This document shows positions 1-12,065 of a stretch of DNA of 64,000 nucleotides, piece after piece. This DNA comes from Malaya genurostris. Lineage: Eukaryota; Arthropoda; Insecta; Diptera; Culicidae. The notes under the pieces are model-generated. The model was given only the letters and a program-made list of their open reading frames with translations, did no database searches and was not told where the DNA came from. Within the stretch, counting starts at the first letter, position 1. Every line of letters begins with the position of its first letter. Made by a program: the position numbers and the translations under genes. Location: NCBI RefSeq assembly GCF_030247185.1, contig NC_080571.1:347851879-347915878 (forward strand). Reading direction: 5' to 3'.

Positions 1-149
1 GCGAACACAAAGTGTATGAAACGTAAATAAAACCAGGATATTACTTTTTTCAAAACTACTTTTTGCCGAAAATAGTGAAAGGAAGAATAGTCAATTTTGT
101 TCTATGCAAATAATATAGGGATTGAAAATCGATTGTGATAATATTATAA

Positions 150-363
150 TTCTCATGATATATGAATTTAAAATGATGAGAAATCGCGCTACTTGGAATA
201 ATTTTGAACATTCCGAACTTAGGGTTATTTTGTTGTTTATTTTTTATATCTTTATAAACAGATTTTGATTGAAGGCGCATAAAAAACAGTTAAGTAAAAT
301 TGAATTCCGCTCGACAATTTTTGGATCGTTGTGAAATTTGTACCTTGTATCAAGTTTGTGACT
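150..363 (-). repeat. Dispersed repeat arm X (inverted copy at 57807-58024)
   Basis: The reverse complement of this stretch aligns well, by eye, with 57807-58024. Shared blocks include a run reading ATGCGCCTTCAATCAAAATC on the minus strand and the motif CGAGCGGAATTCAATTTTA. The short minus-strand reading frame here is a by-product of the repeat and is not called as a gene. Together with 2244-2523 it forms one host repeat that is interrupted by the unit at 381-2227. Confidence 0.75.
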
Positions 364-380
364 TAAAGTACTCTTCTGTT

Positions 381-2227
381 TTACCTTTTTTACCTTTTTT
401 TATATATATAAAAAATAGGTATAGAATTCGCTCAAACTTTCGAAAAATTTTCCGAGGCCCGGAGGGCCGAATGTCACATACCAATCGATTCAGCTCGACG
501 AACTGAGCAAATGTCTGTGTGTGTGTGTATGTGTGTGTGTGTCTGTATGTGTGTTGTCAACTAAGAGGTCGAGATCTCAGAGATGGCTGGACCGATTTTG
601 ATAAAACTAGTCGCAAATGAAAGGTCTCCCCGTCACCCAGAACGCTATTGAATGGTTTTGAGATCGGATGTTTACTTTTTGAGTTATACGAAGTTTTATG
701 TCAAAATTTTCAGTTTTTTGACAGTATCTGTCACATTTGACCTTGAAAACAGAATATGTTTCCAGACTTAGATTTCGCTCGGTAATACTTATCCAACAAG
801 CCATAGATTGTTAAAATCCGTCCATTTTTAACGGAGATATCGATATTTTTGTGTAAGCCTTATTCCAGTAGAAGGAATTTTGAGCGCTGTATGAAAAAGC
901 AATGTTTGGGAGCAACGTGAAACACGATTTTTTATACTGTTACATATAATTGTTTTTAAGTACCAAAAAGACTGTGTACAGCATCCTTTTTTATGACAAT
1001 TTGCCTCGGACCAATTTTAGCACGGTTCATTTTTGGCAACATAATCGTTCGAATATGGCATATGTAAACCAAATGATGGCAGCATTTTCCAGTTGAAAGC
1101 AATTCCATAATTATATTGATTTAAACTACTTACAGCAATAAATGCTGGAAGAACATATCATCCATATACCATTCGAATCAGTTCGTCGAGATCAGCAAAT
1201 GCGTGTGTGACAAATAATTTCACTCAATTTTCTCGGAGATGGTTAAACCGTTTTCTACAAACTCAGATTCATATGAAAAGTCGTATACTCCCAAACAAGG
1301 TTCCTGAATTACGTTTGGATCCGACTTCTGATTGCGGAACCACAGGATGATATGAGAAACGAAATTAAAATAATGCAATTAATTTTTTTCGTAGATGGCT
1401 GAACCGATCCAAGATTCAAATGAAATCTAAGAATCATCTATGATTCAAATGAGAGGTCTTAAAATCTTATAAAACCTCCTAATTTTTAGTCAGATCCGAC
1501 TTCTGGTTTAGAAAATGCAGGGTGATTAGTATAAAAATGTCCATTTCACATAAATTAATCAGGTTTATCGGGTTTGCAGATTTGGATAGTCGATTACCAA
1601 ATAAATTTATTTCAGTTTGAGCGGTATTCGTTTTTGGATTCGGAATGTACCCCCAAATTTTAATTCGCACTACAATTTCTCAAAGATGTCTACACACTCC
1701 TCAGGTGAATTTAACTGATTTCGGCTACACCGATTTTAGAATTCCGGTTCCAGTATCGAATCGATTCTCAAAGCTCAATCATTTTCCCAGAAAAGACCAA
1801 ATCGAACTTCAAAAACAAATATTACAGGACTTAAGGTCCCATACAAAATTGGTGAATTTTATCCGATTCTGGAATTACAGATGATGAGTTTATAAATTTC
1901 ATTTTTTTCGAATCATTTTGGGCTATGCTAATTCCTGAATACCGGCTCTGGAGGTACCATAAATAATGACGAAAAACTCTAAAGTGGAACTAACTTCGAC
2001 ATCTCATGGAATGTTCAATCGATTGTCGCACGCTAAGATTGAAATTCGATATGTTTTGCAGTTTCGGCATTACAGGGTAATGAGTGATTAAAATCTCAAT
2101 TTGCCGTTTAAAACGACGATAATTAAAATAATGTCATGAGAAATAAAACACCTAAGAATATCCATGCAAAAACACATGCGTATTGATAAAAAAAGGTATC
2201 ATCTCACTGCTAGGTGGATTAATCACG
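381..2227. repeat. 1.85-kb mosquito interspersed repeat unit, copy A
   Basis: This unit is nearly identical to the tandem unit at 41864-43705. It begins at an ACCTTTTTT/TATATATATA block, carries the landmark CCGAGGCCCGGAGGGCCGAA near 452, a GT microsatellite near 516-555, and ends at CTGCTAGGTGGATTAATCACG near 2227. Several imperfect internal repeats of the type GATGGCTGRACCGAT occur. No convincing coding frame is present. Short open frames recur in all copies only because the DNA is repeated. I know this as a common mosquito repeat type but cannot assign a class. Confidence 0.8.
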
Positions 2228-2243
2228 TTTTTTTTTAATTGAA

Positions 2244-2523
2244 GATAGAAAAGTATTCTGGATTCATTCAATGTTTATAATGTCGATGGTGACTAAGTTT
2301 CAACTAGTTTACTTGAAAACAAGTTATTTTCAAGTTATGAAAAGATAAGTTATTTCAGTATGGCATTACAACGTAACGACAACTTATTTTAGCCGACTTA
2401 ACAACTAGTAGAAACTGCGCTTTTTGAGTCATGCAAGTGGTTAGATGTTAGTAACAATTACTCAAATATCTGATTGCAAACTAGTCGCAAACAAGCTAGC
2501 GTAACAAAAATTGTTACTTGGGA
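2244..2523 (-). repeat. Dispersed repeat arm Y (inverted copy at 56682-56951)
   Basis: The reverse complement matches 56682-56951 over about 280 bp, from TCCCAAGTAACAATTTTTGT to CTTTTCTATC, with scattered differences. Arms X and Y keep the same order and relative orientation at the second locus. They are therefore two halves of one repeat that has been split differently at the two loci. Confidence 0.75.
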
Positions 2524-3463
2524 CGTACACTTCCGCACTTTAAAGCAGTTTTTCCTGCTCTTAAAAGTCCCAAATGATTCAAGCGAAATACTACCAAAAT
2601 CAATTTGACGGTTTATGAGCAAGAGAGTGGATCATTCGAATAGATAAAATATGTCGATGAGTTCACAAATCTCGGTTCAATCGATGTAATTTAAAAACAG
2701 AAGGCAAACGGTCCGAGTATATTGGACGAACCTGTTCATAGCCACTCAAATGCAAATAATTTGAAATTTCAAAGTACTCTGGGTTGATATTGAAGACGTT
2801 TGGACTCAAATAAATAACCGAACTTGCAATTTGAAGCAATTGACGAAATTTGCAGGTCGTTTCGTGAAAAATTTACACAGAATCCCGTCCAAAAAATCCT
2901 TCAAAGGTATAGCATGGGAAATGCTTATGAAAAATTTAAGCCGAGAAAATTTCCTTCTAATTCGAATGGAATTGTTTCAAAAAGTAGAGAGCCGAACAGT
3001 TTTGGTGTTTGAGTTAACGGTTTTAATTTGAAGTGGCAGCTGAGGTGTGCTGATCCTGTTGTCTCAGTGCATTGTGGAAGCAATAATTATATCTATCAAG
3101 ATGATAAGATTCACATATCTGGAGTTTTAGTAAAACAACGAATCATAAAAAACGTTAATCAGTGGAATGTTTGCACAAATCATTAATTGATTCCGTTTCC
3201 AATCTGTTTTAGAAACATTTCCAGGCTGTAAGTCGATTTAATAACATTGGAATAATTTGAATATTTCGTGCGTTGAAAATTCGCCAAACGATGGCAACTT
3301 AGAAAATCATTATTAAAAACTAAGTAAATATCAATATAAATAGCATCCTTCTGAAATAGGAGTTATAGATTGTTTTTTAATGTATTTTTTACACATCTAT
3401 AAAGAATAATATAGATGGAAAAGTTTTTGGCTGAAAACGGTGAAGGAACCCTAACAAAAGTAA
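2524..3463. other. Unassigned AT-rich interval
   Basis: I see no gene, RNA or clear mobile element here. The two overlapping short frames near 2824-3031 lie in different frames of the same DNA and have no recognisable motif. Confidence 0.5.
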
Positions 3464-3528
3464 TGATATGATTTCATGAGTGTAGTGCTCTTTTAGATTA
3501 CTCCGTGAAATTGTGGTTTCGAGGGTTA
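3464..3528. repeat. Left 65-bp direct repeat flanking LOA-type insertion
   Basis: The 65 bp from TGATATGATTTCATGAG to GAGGGTTA recur at 6064-6128 with a single T/C difference, exactly 2,600 bp apart. They bracket the retroelement fragment and behave like an unusually long target-site duplication. Confidence 0.8.
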
Positions 3529-3639
3529 TCAGGAATCAGAACAAATTGGCTCAAATGGCACGTTCCCCTTGATATTTGGAGATTTGTGCCTTGCCATCAA
3601 TATGTTTTTAGCATCATTTTCCCGATATATAAGAGGGAA

Positions 3640-4032
3640 GGATTGAAAGGAAATGGTAAGGGTTGGACTAGGAGGATGGGAAAAATTGACGACACAAAAA
3701 CACATAAAAGCAGAAGTAAATTCTGCACCCCTAAGAGATGCTGAACAATCTGCTGAGGATCACATTTAGTGGAAGCAGAAGGAAATTCTGAACCTCTACG
3801 AGGTCCCGAACAGTCTGCTGTTAATAAAACCTCCAACCCCCGAGAGGATTTAGAGATCTTACAAAAGCGACACCATTCTGCACTCCCGGAAGAATGCAGA
3901 ACGATTCGCAGTATGTACGAGCAGAAGTAAATTCGGTACCCCCTAAAGGATGCCAAACAATCTGCTAAACCCTATTTAAGGTGAATACAGAAGGGATTCA
4001 TTCACTCCAGGAAGAACGATGAACCCTTCTGA
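3640..4032 (-). repeat. Degenerate repeats in the LOA-type 3' region
   Basis: Variants of GCAGAAGTAAATTCTGCACC followed by GATGCTGAACAATCTGCTG recur around 3710, 3775, 3870 and 3920 with irregular spacing. They lie downstream of the RNase H/tail region on the element's strand. The 119-codon minus frame across them is not supported as a gene. Confidence 0.5.
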
Positions 4033-5800
4033 CTATAGCTCCTTACCACATTGGGTGAGAAACGAGAGAATATCCTTTAATTGTAGCTCCGCATACACAG
4101 ACTCAACCGTGTATGGAGAACCAAAAACCCGGATACGTAGCTGCGTCAATGCGGGACAGTTACATATCAGATGATATGAAGTACCATAATCGCATTTACA
4201 CAAATCACACGAATAATACTCAGCACGTTGAATAGTAGCCATGTGATAATTGAGTTTGCAATGTCCAGTCAGAGCTCTGACCAGAATACATCAATGATAC
4301 TTGGAGAAATGCAGTAGACACTTTGACATTTTCAGATTTAAATCTGGTAGAAATGCTTTTGTCTGAGCGCAAGTTTGCAAGCTGCGCCAGTAGCTGGCAT
4401 GTTTGGATGCAGCCCAAGAACGTATCTTGTGCTTTATCCAACTAGTTGAAAGTGGTAAAGCTGGTTCAGGACCAACGAAATCATTCGTTGCACCAGCTCT
4501 AGCCAACTCATCAGCCCATTCATTTCCAGTAATACCAGAATGGCCGGGTACCCATAAGAAGTAAACAGCATTTGAAATGCTGAGGTCTTCAATTTGAGTT
4601 CGACATGCGATCACTAGATTCGACCGTGAGTCATTCGAACTGAGTGCTTTTAAGGCTGCCTGACTGTCGGAACAAAAATAAATACGTTTACCACAGATCC
4701 TCTGCTGAAGTGCCGATTGTACTCCACACAGAATTGCGTAGATTTCTGCTTGGAACACAGTACAGTATCTACCAAGTGAATGAGACTGCTCCAGCCTCAT
4801 TTCACGACAGTAGACACCAGCACCAGCACGACCATTCAACAGAGAACCGTAAAACAAACTATGTGTTCATCAAGTTGTCGTTCCAGACAACCAGACAACC
4901 ATTCCTAACGAAGAGGATAGCTCACATTGAATGTTTTTAAAGGAAAACTGCATGTGAGAGTTAGGTCACTAGGAGCGAGTAAATACTCATCCCACGTAAC
5001 CATTTGAGACCACAAGCGAGTGTGGCTAGTAGCATAATCCAAAGGGTTACTGTTCCAAAGCCCTGTAACCTTAAGACGATATGCACAAGATAATGCTTCT
5101 TGTTTTAGGAACACATGTAGTGGTTTAATGCACAGTAGCGCCTCTAGAGCAGCAGTAGGAGTTGTCGTGAATGCTCCTGTCATCGCCATTAGGACCATCC
5201 TTTGGAGATGATTTAGCTTTGACTGAACTGTCGCGACTTCTCCTTTCTGCCACCATACAAGACATCCATATGCTAAAATTGGTCTAACAATAGTTGTGTA
5301 GATCCAATGAATATATCTGGGTTTGAGTCCCCACGATTTTACAAAAGCTCGTCTGCATTGGCCGAAAGCCATGCAAGCTCTTTCAATCCTGAAGTCAATG
5401 TGAGCAGACCAATTCAGTTTTGAGTCAAGAATAACCCCGACGTATTTAACTTGATCGACCACAGTGACCCCTGAACCAAAGAACTGCAACGGACGAGCTC
5501 CTGTAATTATCCTACGATGAGTGAAAAGCACCATTGATGTTTTACCCGGATTTACAGATAATCCAACCTGACAACACCATTGTTCAACAGATCGCAGGGC
5601 TTGTTGCATTAAATCAAAGAGAGTGTTAATGCTTATACCGGTCATCAATATATGATAATCGTCGGCAAAACCATAAGTCGGAAATCCGAGGTTATTAAGT
5701 TTCCTTAACAAACTATCAGTGACTAGGTTCCATGAAAGTGGGGATAGTACACCACCTTGAGGAAAAACCCAAGATATTCCGTTCACGACTGCAATGTTTA
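4033..5800 (-). pseudogene. ORF2 remnant: RT C-terminus, RNase H, Cys-rich tail
   Basis: Minus-strand fragments are 5786-4905 (RT), 4857-4291 (RNase H) and 4242-4033 (tail). The RT part begins just before the PQGGVLSPL motif, contains the catalytic YGFADDYHIL box and continues through the thumb. In the RNase H part I see the acidic residues of AEIYAI, FCSDSQAA and EWADELA. The first box reads FYGSLL where the family normally has an Asp-Gly-Ser, so the first catalytic Asp appears deleted. The tail has a CDLCKCDYGTSYHLICNCPA zinc-like cluster. Frameshifts separate the three parts, and the upstream endonuclease and RT fingers are absent. It encodes no working enzyme. Confidence 0.75.
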
Positions 5801-5839
5801 ACCTCCTGCAGCCATTCAGCCATCGGCACGGAAATACAC

Positions 5840-6060
5840 CTTGACTTAGGAGTTCCTATTTTTGTGGCCTTTTACGACATGGAACAGGAAACCAGTGGAT
5901 CAATTCTTGGTAAAAAATAATTCCGCCGGATGCCACACGGCTTACCTGTTTGGTGGACTTATACCACCGGTACAGGTGGACCGTAGCGTTATTCTTAGCC
6001 AGTTGGGAAACCGCTACCGACACTACACGGCTATCTAGGCTGCTCAGAGAGGGAAGTTAA
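5840..6060 (-). repeat. GC-richer repeat shared with 48125-48290
   Basis: On the minus strand this contains GCCGTGTGGCATCCGGCGGAA and TTCCATGTCGTAAAAGGC separated by a block with GATCCACTGG. The same order appears on the plus strand at 48125-48290. It may be the 5' part of the LOA-type element or an independent repeat, and I cannot decide which. Confidence 0.55.
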
Positions 6061-6063
6061 CAT

Positions 6064-6128
6064 TGATATGATTTCATGAGTGTAGTGCTCTTTCAGATTA
6101 CTCCGTGAAATTGTGGTTTCGAGGGTTA
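6064..6128. repeat. Right 65-bp direct repeat flanking LOA-type insertion
   Basis: Partner of 3464-3528, with one mismatch at 6094. See the left copy. Confidence 0.8.
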
Positions 6129-9100
6129 AGTGGTGAACGAGACTGCACTACCAATGAAACCCGCAGTGGCAGGCCCTTCGATGTGCTTGCTAATAATGTC
6201 AATTGGTCAAAACCACACGAAATAGTACTAAATGAGTGGAAGTAGAAGGTGCGCGAGCTAACAGATGCCACAAGGATGAGTACTGAGCTGATTTTTAATT
6301 CTGAGAGGGTGCTGCCAGGATTTGTTCGAGTTCATGCAAAATTCGCCATCATAAAACGAACGAAATTTCTACATTTTAGTAATTATTAAGTACATTCTTT
6401 AGAATGCTTCTTGATTTCTCGCAGATTATCGCCTCAAAAGTCAAAATCTAAAGGTGAAATAATGCTGTAACTGTTTTGTAATGTTTCAAATTGAATTCAC
6501 ATAAACATTAAAATTCGCAACGGATCATCGTTTCGATGCTTGACTAGTTCAGTTCCAATCACCGTGTAAATCAACTGGAAAGCCCAATCCTTCGGTCAGT
6601 GCGTTGTCTTATTTTGGCATTTTGCGATGGCAAAAATCGATTTCTCCGACCGTCGTAAAAAGCGAATATAAACATAACAATAATATTTGATATTATAATA
6701 CGAATGGTAAACCGCAGTTTTCTATCCCCTAGTTTTTTTTTTGTGCTGCTTAGAAAAATGTATCGCATTTTTTTAGGTTTTCCCCCTTCGGGACACAATC
6801 GAAGCAAAGCAATTGTAGCAGTGGCCTGCTATGTGTCTTTTTTTCGTTGTTGTTTTGTATCGTCGACTTTTGAGAGGGTGCGTTTACATTGCCTACTGTG
6901 ACCACCAGCAAGTATAGAAGGATGCTGTCGTTACGCGTCCCATCAGGACTCCCCGCACGATGTCCCCGGAAAGGAGAAAGATGGTGCGACTGATGGAACT
7001 GCGGTCATGCTGCTTGAATAATAACTGTTTCGAGATTATTTGATTGCACTGGTGCTGGTGGCCTAACTGACTGACTGAGTGTGTGTGTGTGTTTTTTTTT
7101 GAACCGATAGTTATTATGGTTATCATTATTACGATAAGCCGCTCCAGTCAGCATCCCCCCGCCCCCTGACGGCAACGACGATGATGATGATCACGAGCGT
7201 TATGAATATGTCGTTTTGCTTCGAGGCTAGCTAGAGGAGGTTGGCTTGGTCGCGTTCGGCAGGAAAACTGTCCCTGATGGGGTAATCAATTTCTTTAAAT
7301 GCGCGGCATTACAAGCACGTGACTTGGCGCGGCCCGATCTCGGTTGGCTGTGCATTTTGGCTTGGTAATGATGGCACATTAGCGATAATTGGATACGCAG
7401 TGGATTGCTGCGATCGTTAAAGTGGTTTGATAGGATTTAGAGGGAAAATTGTACCAGACGGGTTTTTCTTTTATTTGTAACTCGTTGGACATTTTCGGAA
7501 CAAAAATATAGGGATATTCATTTTCAATTCTCTTACAGCATACCCCGTGCGGTATAATTGTAACTAACTTTTTTTTTGTTGTTTCTGTCGTTTTACAGGT
7601 GGCACTAACAGAAGACAAACTTTTCTCATCACATAATTTGGCCAAGCTGTACTGGCTCACATGTAGCTGTGTCTGACGTAGGAAATCAATTAGAGCAGTT
7701 TTGTTGGAACACGGTTCGCTCGTCGATTGCTGTCTTATGATAGTTTTATTTTTAGCACATTTTGGACTGCATCCAATTCACCGACGACGACGATGACCCA
7801 AGCTTGGAATTGGATTGCAATCAAGTTCTAGATATGTACTAGGGATGGGAAAGTGCCAAAAGCTGTCATGTGGCTGACACAAGGTGAATCAAAAATAGTT
7901 TGAGTCTTGGAGTTCCCAATCTTGTTTCGGCTGTTTGAGAGCCAGGTGAAGGATATTGTATTACAATTTCCATTGTGTTATGTAGCGGTAATGTGGTTAT
8001 AGAAGAAAAATGATTTTTGGGTGGTACCACGAAATAAGTCAAAAATTATAAACGTAAAAAACAATACGGCCAATAAATTAATTACATCTCATCTAATGCA
8101 AGTGCTTCGGGGCCGGTGAAATTACGTTTTGAATAAATTTCCACCGTTTTAGACATGGGCTGTGCGTTTCGATAGAGTTCACGGGCCGTAAGAAATTCCA
8201 AACTAATATTTCTCGCTATTTGACCAATTATTGCACCTTAATGAGCGATCGTTGCTTTTAAATAATACAAGGTGGAAACCTCCAAAAAAAAACCCATGTT
8301 ATGTGCAACCTTTAAACAACCTTCAATATGTGTGTGTGTGTGAAGCAGCGAGGAGAGTAATTTTATTGGCTGAGGATTACAACCGTTAAAATCATTAGAC
8401 CAGATAGGTTAGAGTGGGATGGTTTTTTTTTAGCTAATGATACGTTTCAGTTTGATAATCATTTAATAAGATGTAATTAAATTTAAATTTATCAGACCAC
8501 CACCGCCTAGTCATTTTTCTTCCTACCATGGGAGCAGTAGGCCGTGTGTTTTACGGCGCGGCTTCTAATTTAGCTTTCAACAATATTAGCGCTTGTTTGC
8601 TGGCTTGCTATTGGCCGAAATGGCAGCCATTGGAGCCGGTATGAGATTTGAATTTATGATTAGACGCCGCCTCCTTGTTGCATATTTATGAGGTGGCCTG
8701 AGTTGTGCTTGCGCAGCTTCTCTCTTGCATCCATTATTGTCCGTAGATACCCATTTTTTTCAACAGGTTTTGCCTGCTGCGTTCGCAAATGATCGAAGAG
8801 TGCGGGCATTGCGCGAATAGTTGATTAAGGATCTGATGCATGGATACGAACGGTTTCTATCATGTGAAAAAGCAAAAAAAAAATGTGTTCGAAGTAGTCA
8901 GTATAACTTTGTCGCAACGAGTAATTAAAAAATTGTATTCTGATCATTCTGTCCAGCATCCATCAGTGCATCCTGCACGGCTTTGATATGATAAAGCGCG
9001 GAAACCATGGCGACAGTCGGTACGTGCTTCGTAGGCTGCAGCATTTGCACCTGTTCGACGTTTGTGCAGACATGACCGGTTATAACACACTCGACGTGGA

Positions 9101-9734
9101 CCTGATTGCCACAGCAGATAAATGCATAATCATAATAATTACTGCGTAATAATATTGATTTCAATGGGAAAACTATCACCTTAAGTATCTTGAGTACAAC
9201 AGTGCTGAGCCACGTTGCAGTAAATAAATATGCAGTCGCTTGATAACGTGTTTGTGGCATTAGTCGCAAAGTGTAATTATCATTATTATTGAATATATCA
9301 GTCAATACGCCTGTCGTACGAGTTCAAGTGGTTTATTACTGTTCGAGGGATCTACTAAATATGTAACTGTAACCAATACATTTATTGATATCCAGTTGTT
9401 TTTTATACTCATTTATTATTTATACACGTTAATGTCTTGCATTTATCGGTTGGACTGTGACAAAACGAGCTAACGAGGTCATGATTTTTTTTTCTGCCCT
9501 CATGTATTGAAAAATAACAGTTTTCCAATTTGAGTAATATGCACCAAAAATTCTTCAAACTACCGTAATCTTTTCCCTATCAACGCAGCAAAAGTGAAGG
9601 TTCTCATAATCCATATATCAACTTGCAAAAACTGACGGTGAATATCAGAAATAACCACTTTTTCCCAAGGGTTTCCAAAAGCCAAACGCAGTGAGACACA
9701 AACCAGAATTACCCTGATCTGGGAAAATCTCAGA
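6129..9734. other. Long interval without recognisable genes
   Basis: I find no RNA gene or mobile element that I can support. A GT run lies at about 7078-7092 and an ATG-rich run near 7180-7192. A 126-codon minus-strand frame (9305-8925) has no motif that I recognise, although it has several Cys residues and runs through moderately GC-rich DNA. The interval could be intergenic or intronic. Confidence 0.5.
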
Positions 9735-9780
9735 ATTATCTATAGCCTTGGTATTACATTCCTGTAGCGGAATTTGACCT
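9735..9780 (-). mobile_element. SINE remnant, distal part (split by Juan-like insertion)
   Basis: On the minus strand the AGGTCAAATTCC block continues the SINE that starts at 11240 and is cut by the insertion at 9781-11063. The sequence TAGCGGAATTTGACCT (9765-9780) is duplicated as TAGTGGAATTTGACCT at 11064-11079. Confidence 0.55.
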
Positions 9781-11063
9781 AGTTATCGACCAATTAGCTT
9801 AATCTCTTCTATCAGTAATCTTTTTGAAAAAATTATCTTGTTGAGAATGATGTCTCATATAAATGAAAATTCAATTTTTTTACTAGAGCAGTTTGGATGT
9901 CGTCATGAACATTCAACTACTCATCAACTTGTAAGAGTTACGAACATGATGAAAGCAAATAAATCTTCTGGGTTATCCACTGGAGTTGCTCTTCTAGACA
10001 TAGAAAAAGCATTCGACAGTGTTTGGCACAAAGGATTAATTGCAAAAATGTCTGATTTCCAGTTTCCTATTATTTAACTGATCGTACTCTTCAGGTTAGC
10101 TATCAGAATTGTAAATCTGAATTGCTACCCTACGAGCCGGTGTTCCGCAGGGTTCGAGCGTAGCACCAATCTTGTATAATATTTTCACTTCTGATCTTCC
10201 AAATCTACCCGTTGGTTGTCAGAAATCGCTATTCTGTGACGACAAAAGTCTGTTAGCCACAGGTAGAAATCAAAGAGTGATCTGCAGACGAGTTTAAATA
10301 ATTTTAATTAATTATCTTTCCTCATAAGCCAAGAGCTTCTTTTCTTAAACCAAACAATAATCACATTCTCAAATTGAATGGCTTGGAATTGACATGTTCT
10401 GATCAAGCTAAATACGTTAAGCTAAGGTTTAACGTATGACAAAAAACTGACTTTCAAGGATCACATTGAAGGAATCCAGGCAAAGTGTAATAAATATATT
10501 AAATGCTTATATCCTCTTATAAACAGAAATACTAAACTCTGTCTAAAAAACAAATTGTTAATTGATAAACAAATTTTCAGACCAGCCATGCTTTCTGCAG
10601 TACCAATTTGGTCAAGTTGTTGTTCCACCAAGAAGAAAACGCTTCAAAGGATTCAGAATAAAATTCTGAAAATGATTTTGAAGCGTCCTCCCTGGTTTAG
10701 TACAAATGAGTTACACAGACTCACAAATATAGAACCATTAGATGTAATGTCACATAATATTATAAGCAAATTCCGACAAAAATCGATGCAATCTTCAATT
10801 GAATCGATTCGCTCTCTGTATTAGTTAGTAAGTTAGTATATAAGTTCCTTTTCCCCATTACACAATACAAGTAGGTTTACAATTTTCCCTACACAAATAT
10901 CTCAGAATTGCGGAAGCAAATGATGTCCTCATGGTAATAACCAAATCATGTATATAATAGGGCTGAAAAGTCACCACTTGTGGCTGAACACCCAATTTAA
11001 ATCGTAATAATTTCATTTTAACTCATATTCCATTAAATAGTTATCCAAGAAAATAAAAAAAAC
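9781..11063 (+). mobile_element. Juan-like (Jockey clade) retrotransposon, 5'-truncated copy
   Basis: The sequence is close to the 3' half of the element at 49289-51859. It starts in the RT domain, carries the ALLDIEKAFDSVWHKGLI box, an FCDDKSLLATG active-site region and the C-terminal RNKILK/KRPPW segment (10555-10824), and ends in a 3' UTR with an A-rich tail. The frame is broken by stops, short deletions and a loss around 10290-10310. A 16-bp duplication (9765-9780 and 11064-11079, one mismatch) marks both ends. The Juan assignment rests on remembered similarity to Juan-A/Juan-C. Confidence 0.8.
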
Positions 11064-11240
11064 TAGTGGAATTTGACCTTCTGTTTCATCAGACTTCGCA
11101 GCCGATTCAGAGTGTATAGAACCGTTGCATGGCTAGTGCTACGAGTCTACTGACACTACGAGTTACCCTCGAACATACGACAACAGGTTTGTAAGACCAG
11201 CGCCCTATGCATTGAACCACCAACCCGGGACCCGGGAATA
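11064..11240 (-). mobile_element. tRNA-derived SINE, Feilai-like, head part
   Basis: Read on the minus strand from about 11232, a tRNA-like head carries an A-box-like TGGTTCAATGC and a B-box-like GTTCGAGGGTA (complement of 11164-11174) at tRNA-like spacing. A tail follows, ending in AGAAGGTCAAATTCCACTA. Feilai is the known tRNA-related SINE of Aedes, and this is either a Feilai relative or another tRNA SINE. The Juan-like element inserted into its distal end. Confidence 0.6.
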
Positions 11241-11261
11241 ATCCAGTAATCATAAAATAAT

Positions 11262-11690
11262 CAGAACATACTTAGTTTAAGCTTTGACTCAGGGTGTATT
11301 TTTATAAAAGTTTTGGAACTGCTGTTCAAAATCGTTGTTTTTAAAGTTTTTAAACAATTTTTGCATTCGAAAATCCGCGTCCGGCTTTTGCACTCAATGT
11401 TTTTATCCGATTTTTGCATTCAAAAATGCTTGAACAGGTTTTCCAAACTAATTCCAGTTTTTCCAACTAATTACTTATTCGATTTTTGTATAAAAATCAG
11501 ACGAAATATATGCCATACCATATTCGAAACACTCTCTCTTCTACTATTGAACTATTTGTGTGGAATTGTTCATATTTTGAAATGAATTGACAAGACAGTA
11601 TTTAAAAACGGTTCCTTACTCTCATGCCTTGAAATTGAGCGATTTTTCGGGGAATCATTTTCGTACAATATTCAAAAAGCGACGGCCGAT
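11262..11690 (+). repeat. Dispersed repeat Z, copy 1
   Basis: About 340 bp from 11345 match 16580-16890 in the same orientation. Landmarks are TTTTTGCATTCGAAAATCCG, CGTCCGG.TTTTGCACTCAATG, GACGAAATATATG and GATTTTTCGGGGAAT. The first 55 bp (ACTTAG.TTA..CTTT.ACTCAGG) recur separately at 12655-12715. The 90-codon frame within is not supported as a gene. Confidence 0.7.
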
Positions 11691-12065
11691 ATGATCATAT
11701 TATATATAATAATCATCTGAAATAGATTTCTCCTCTTTTAGTTTCATTCCCAATAATCCCTTTTCACAAATGTTCACGTTCAACATTTTTCGTACCGCTG
11801 CACAGTGGTTTTAGAATTTGATTTTAGAACTATTGAAAATAATTTACTTTGTCAAATATACCAAAAGTCTAGGCCGTACCGTTTGGGATATACAAAGCGT
11901 TTTTATGGCAACCCTCTAATAATCAGTTTTTTATTCATAAATTGTTTCGAGTTATTTTGTTATGCATACTTTGTTTGAAATAATTGTAGAAAATAAAAAA
12001 ATTTCATATTTTTACTGAAGGTAGTGCATGGGTTTGTACTTTCCTGGCAAAGTTATACATCATTT
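11691..12065. other. Unassigned AT-rich interval
   Basis: Nothing recognisable was seen here. Confidence 0.4.

Larger units (their letters stand above)
3529..6063 (-). mobile_element. 5'-truncated LOA/Lian-type non-LTR retrotransposon
   Basis: The insert lies between the 65-bp direct repeats and reads on the minus strand. In order it holds a GC-richer leader-like block (6060-5840), the C-terminal half of a reverse transcriptase, an RNase H domain, a Cys-rich C-terminal tail and a 3' region with degenerate repeats. Reverse transcriptase followed by RNase H and a CxxC tail fits the LOA clade, which includes Lian of Aedes aegypti. The I clade has a similar domain order and is the main alternative. 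The copy is dead: the endonuclease and the N-terminal part of RT are missing and frames are broken. Confidence 0.7.

Noticed and set aside
607..804. 65-codon minus frame conserved at 42079-42276
   Set aside because: Conservation is explained by the DNA repeat (copies A and B). The frame is broken in unit C, and only a short out-of-place frame remains in D.
3597..3956. 119-codon minus frame
   Set aside because: It lies in the repeat-rich 3' region of the LOA-type element and has no motif.
8925..9305. 126-codon minus frame as a gene
   Set aside because: No family, no splice context, and no supporting codon or motif evidence beyond length.
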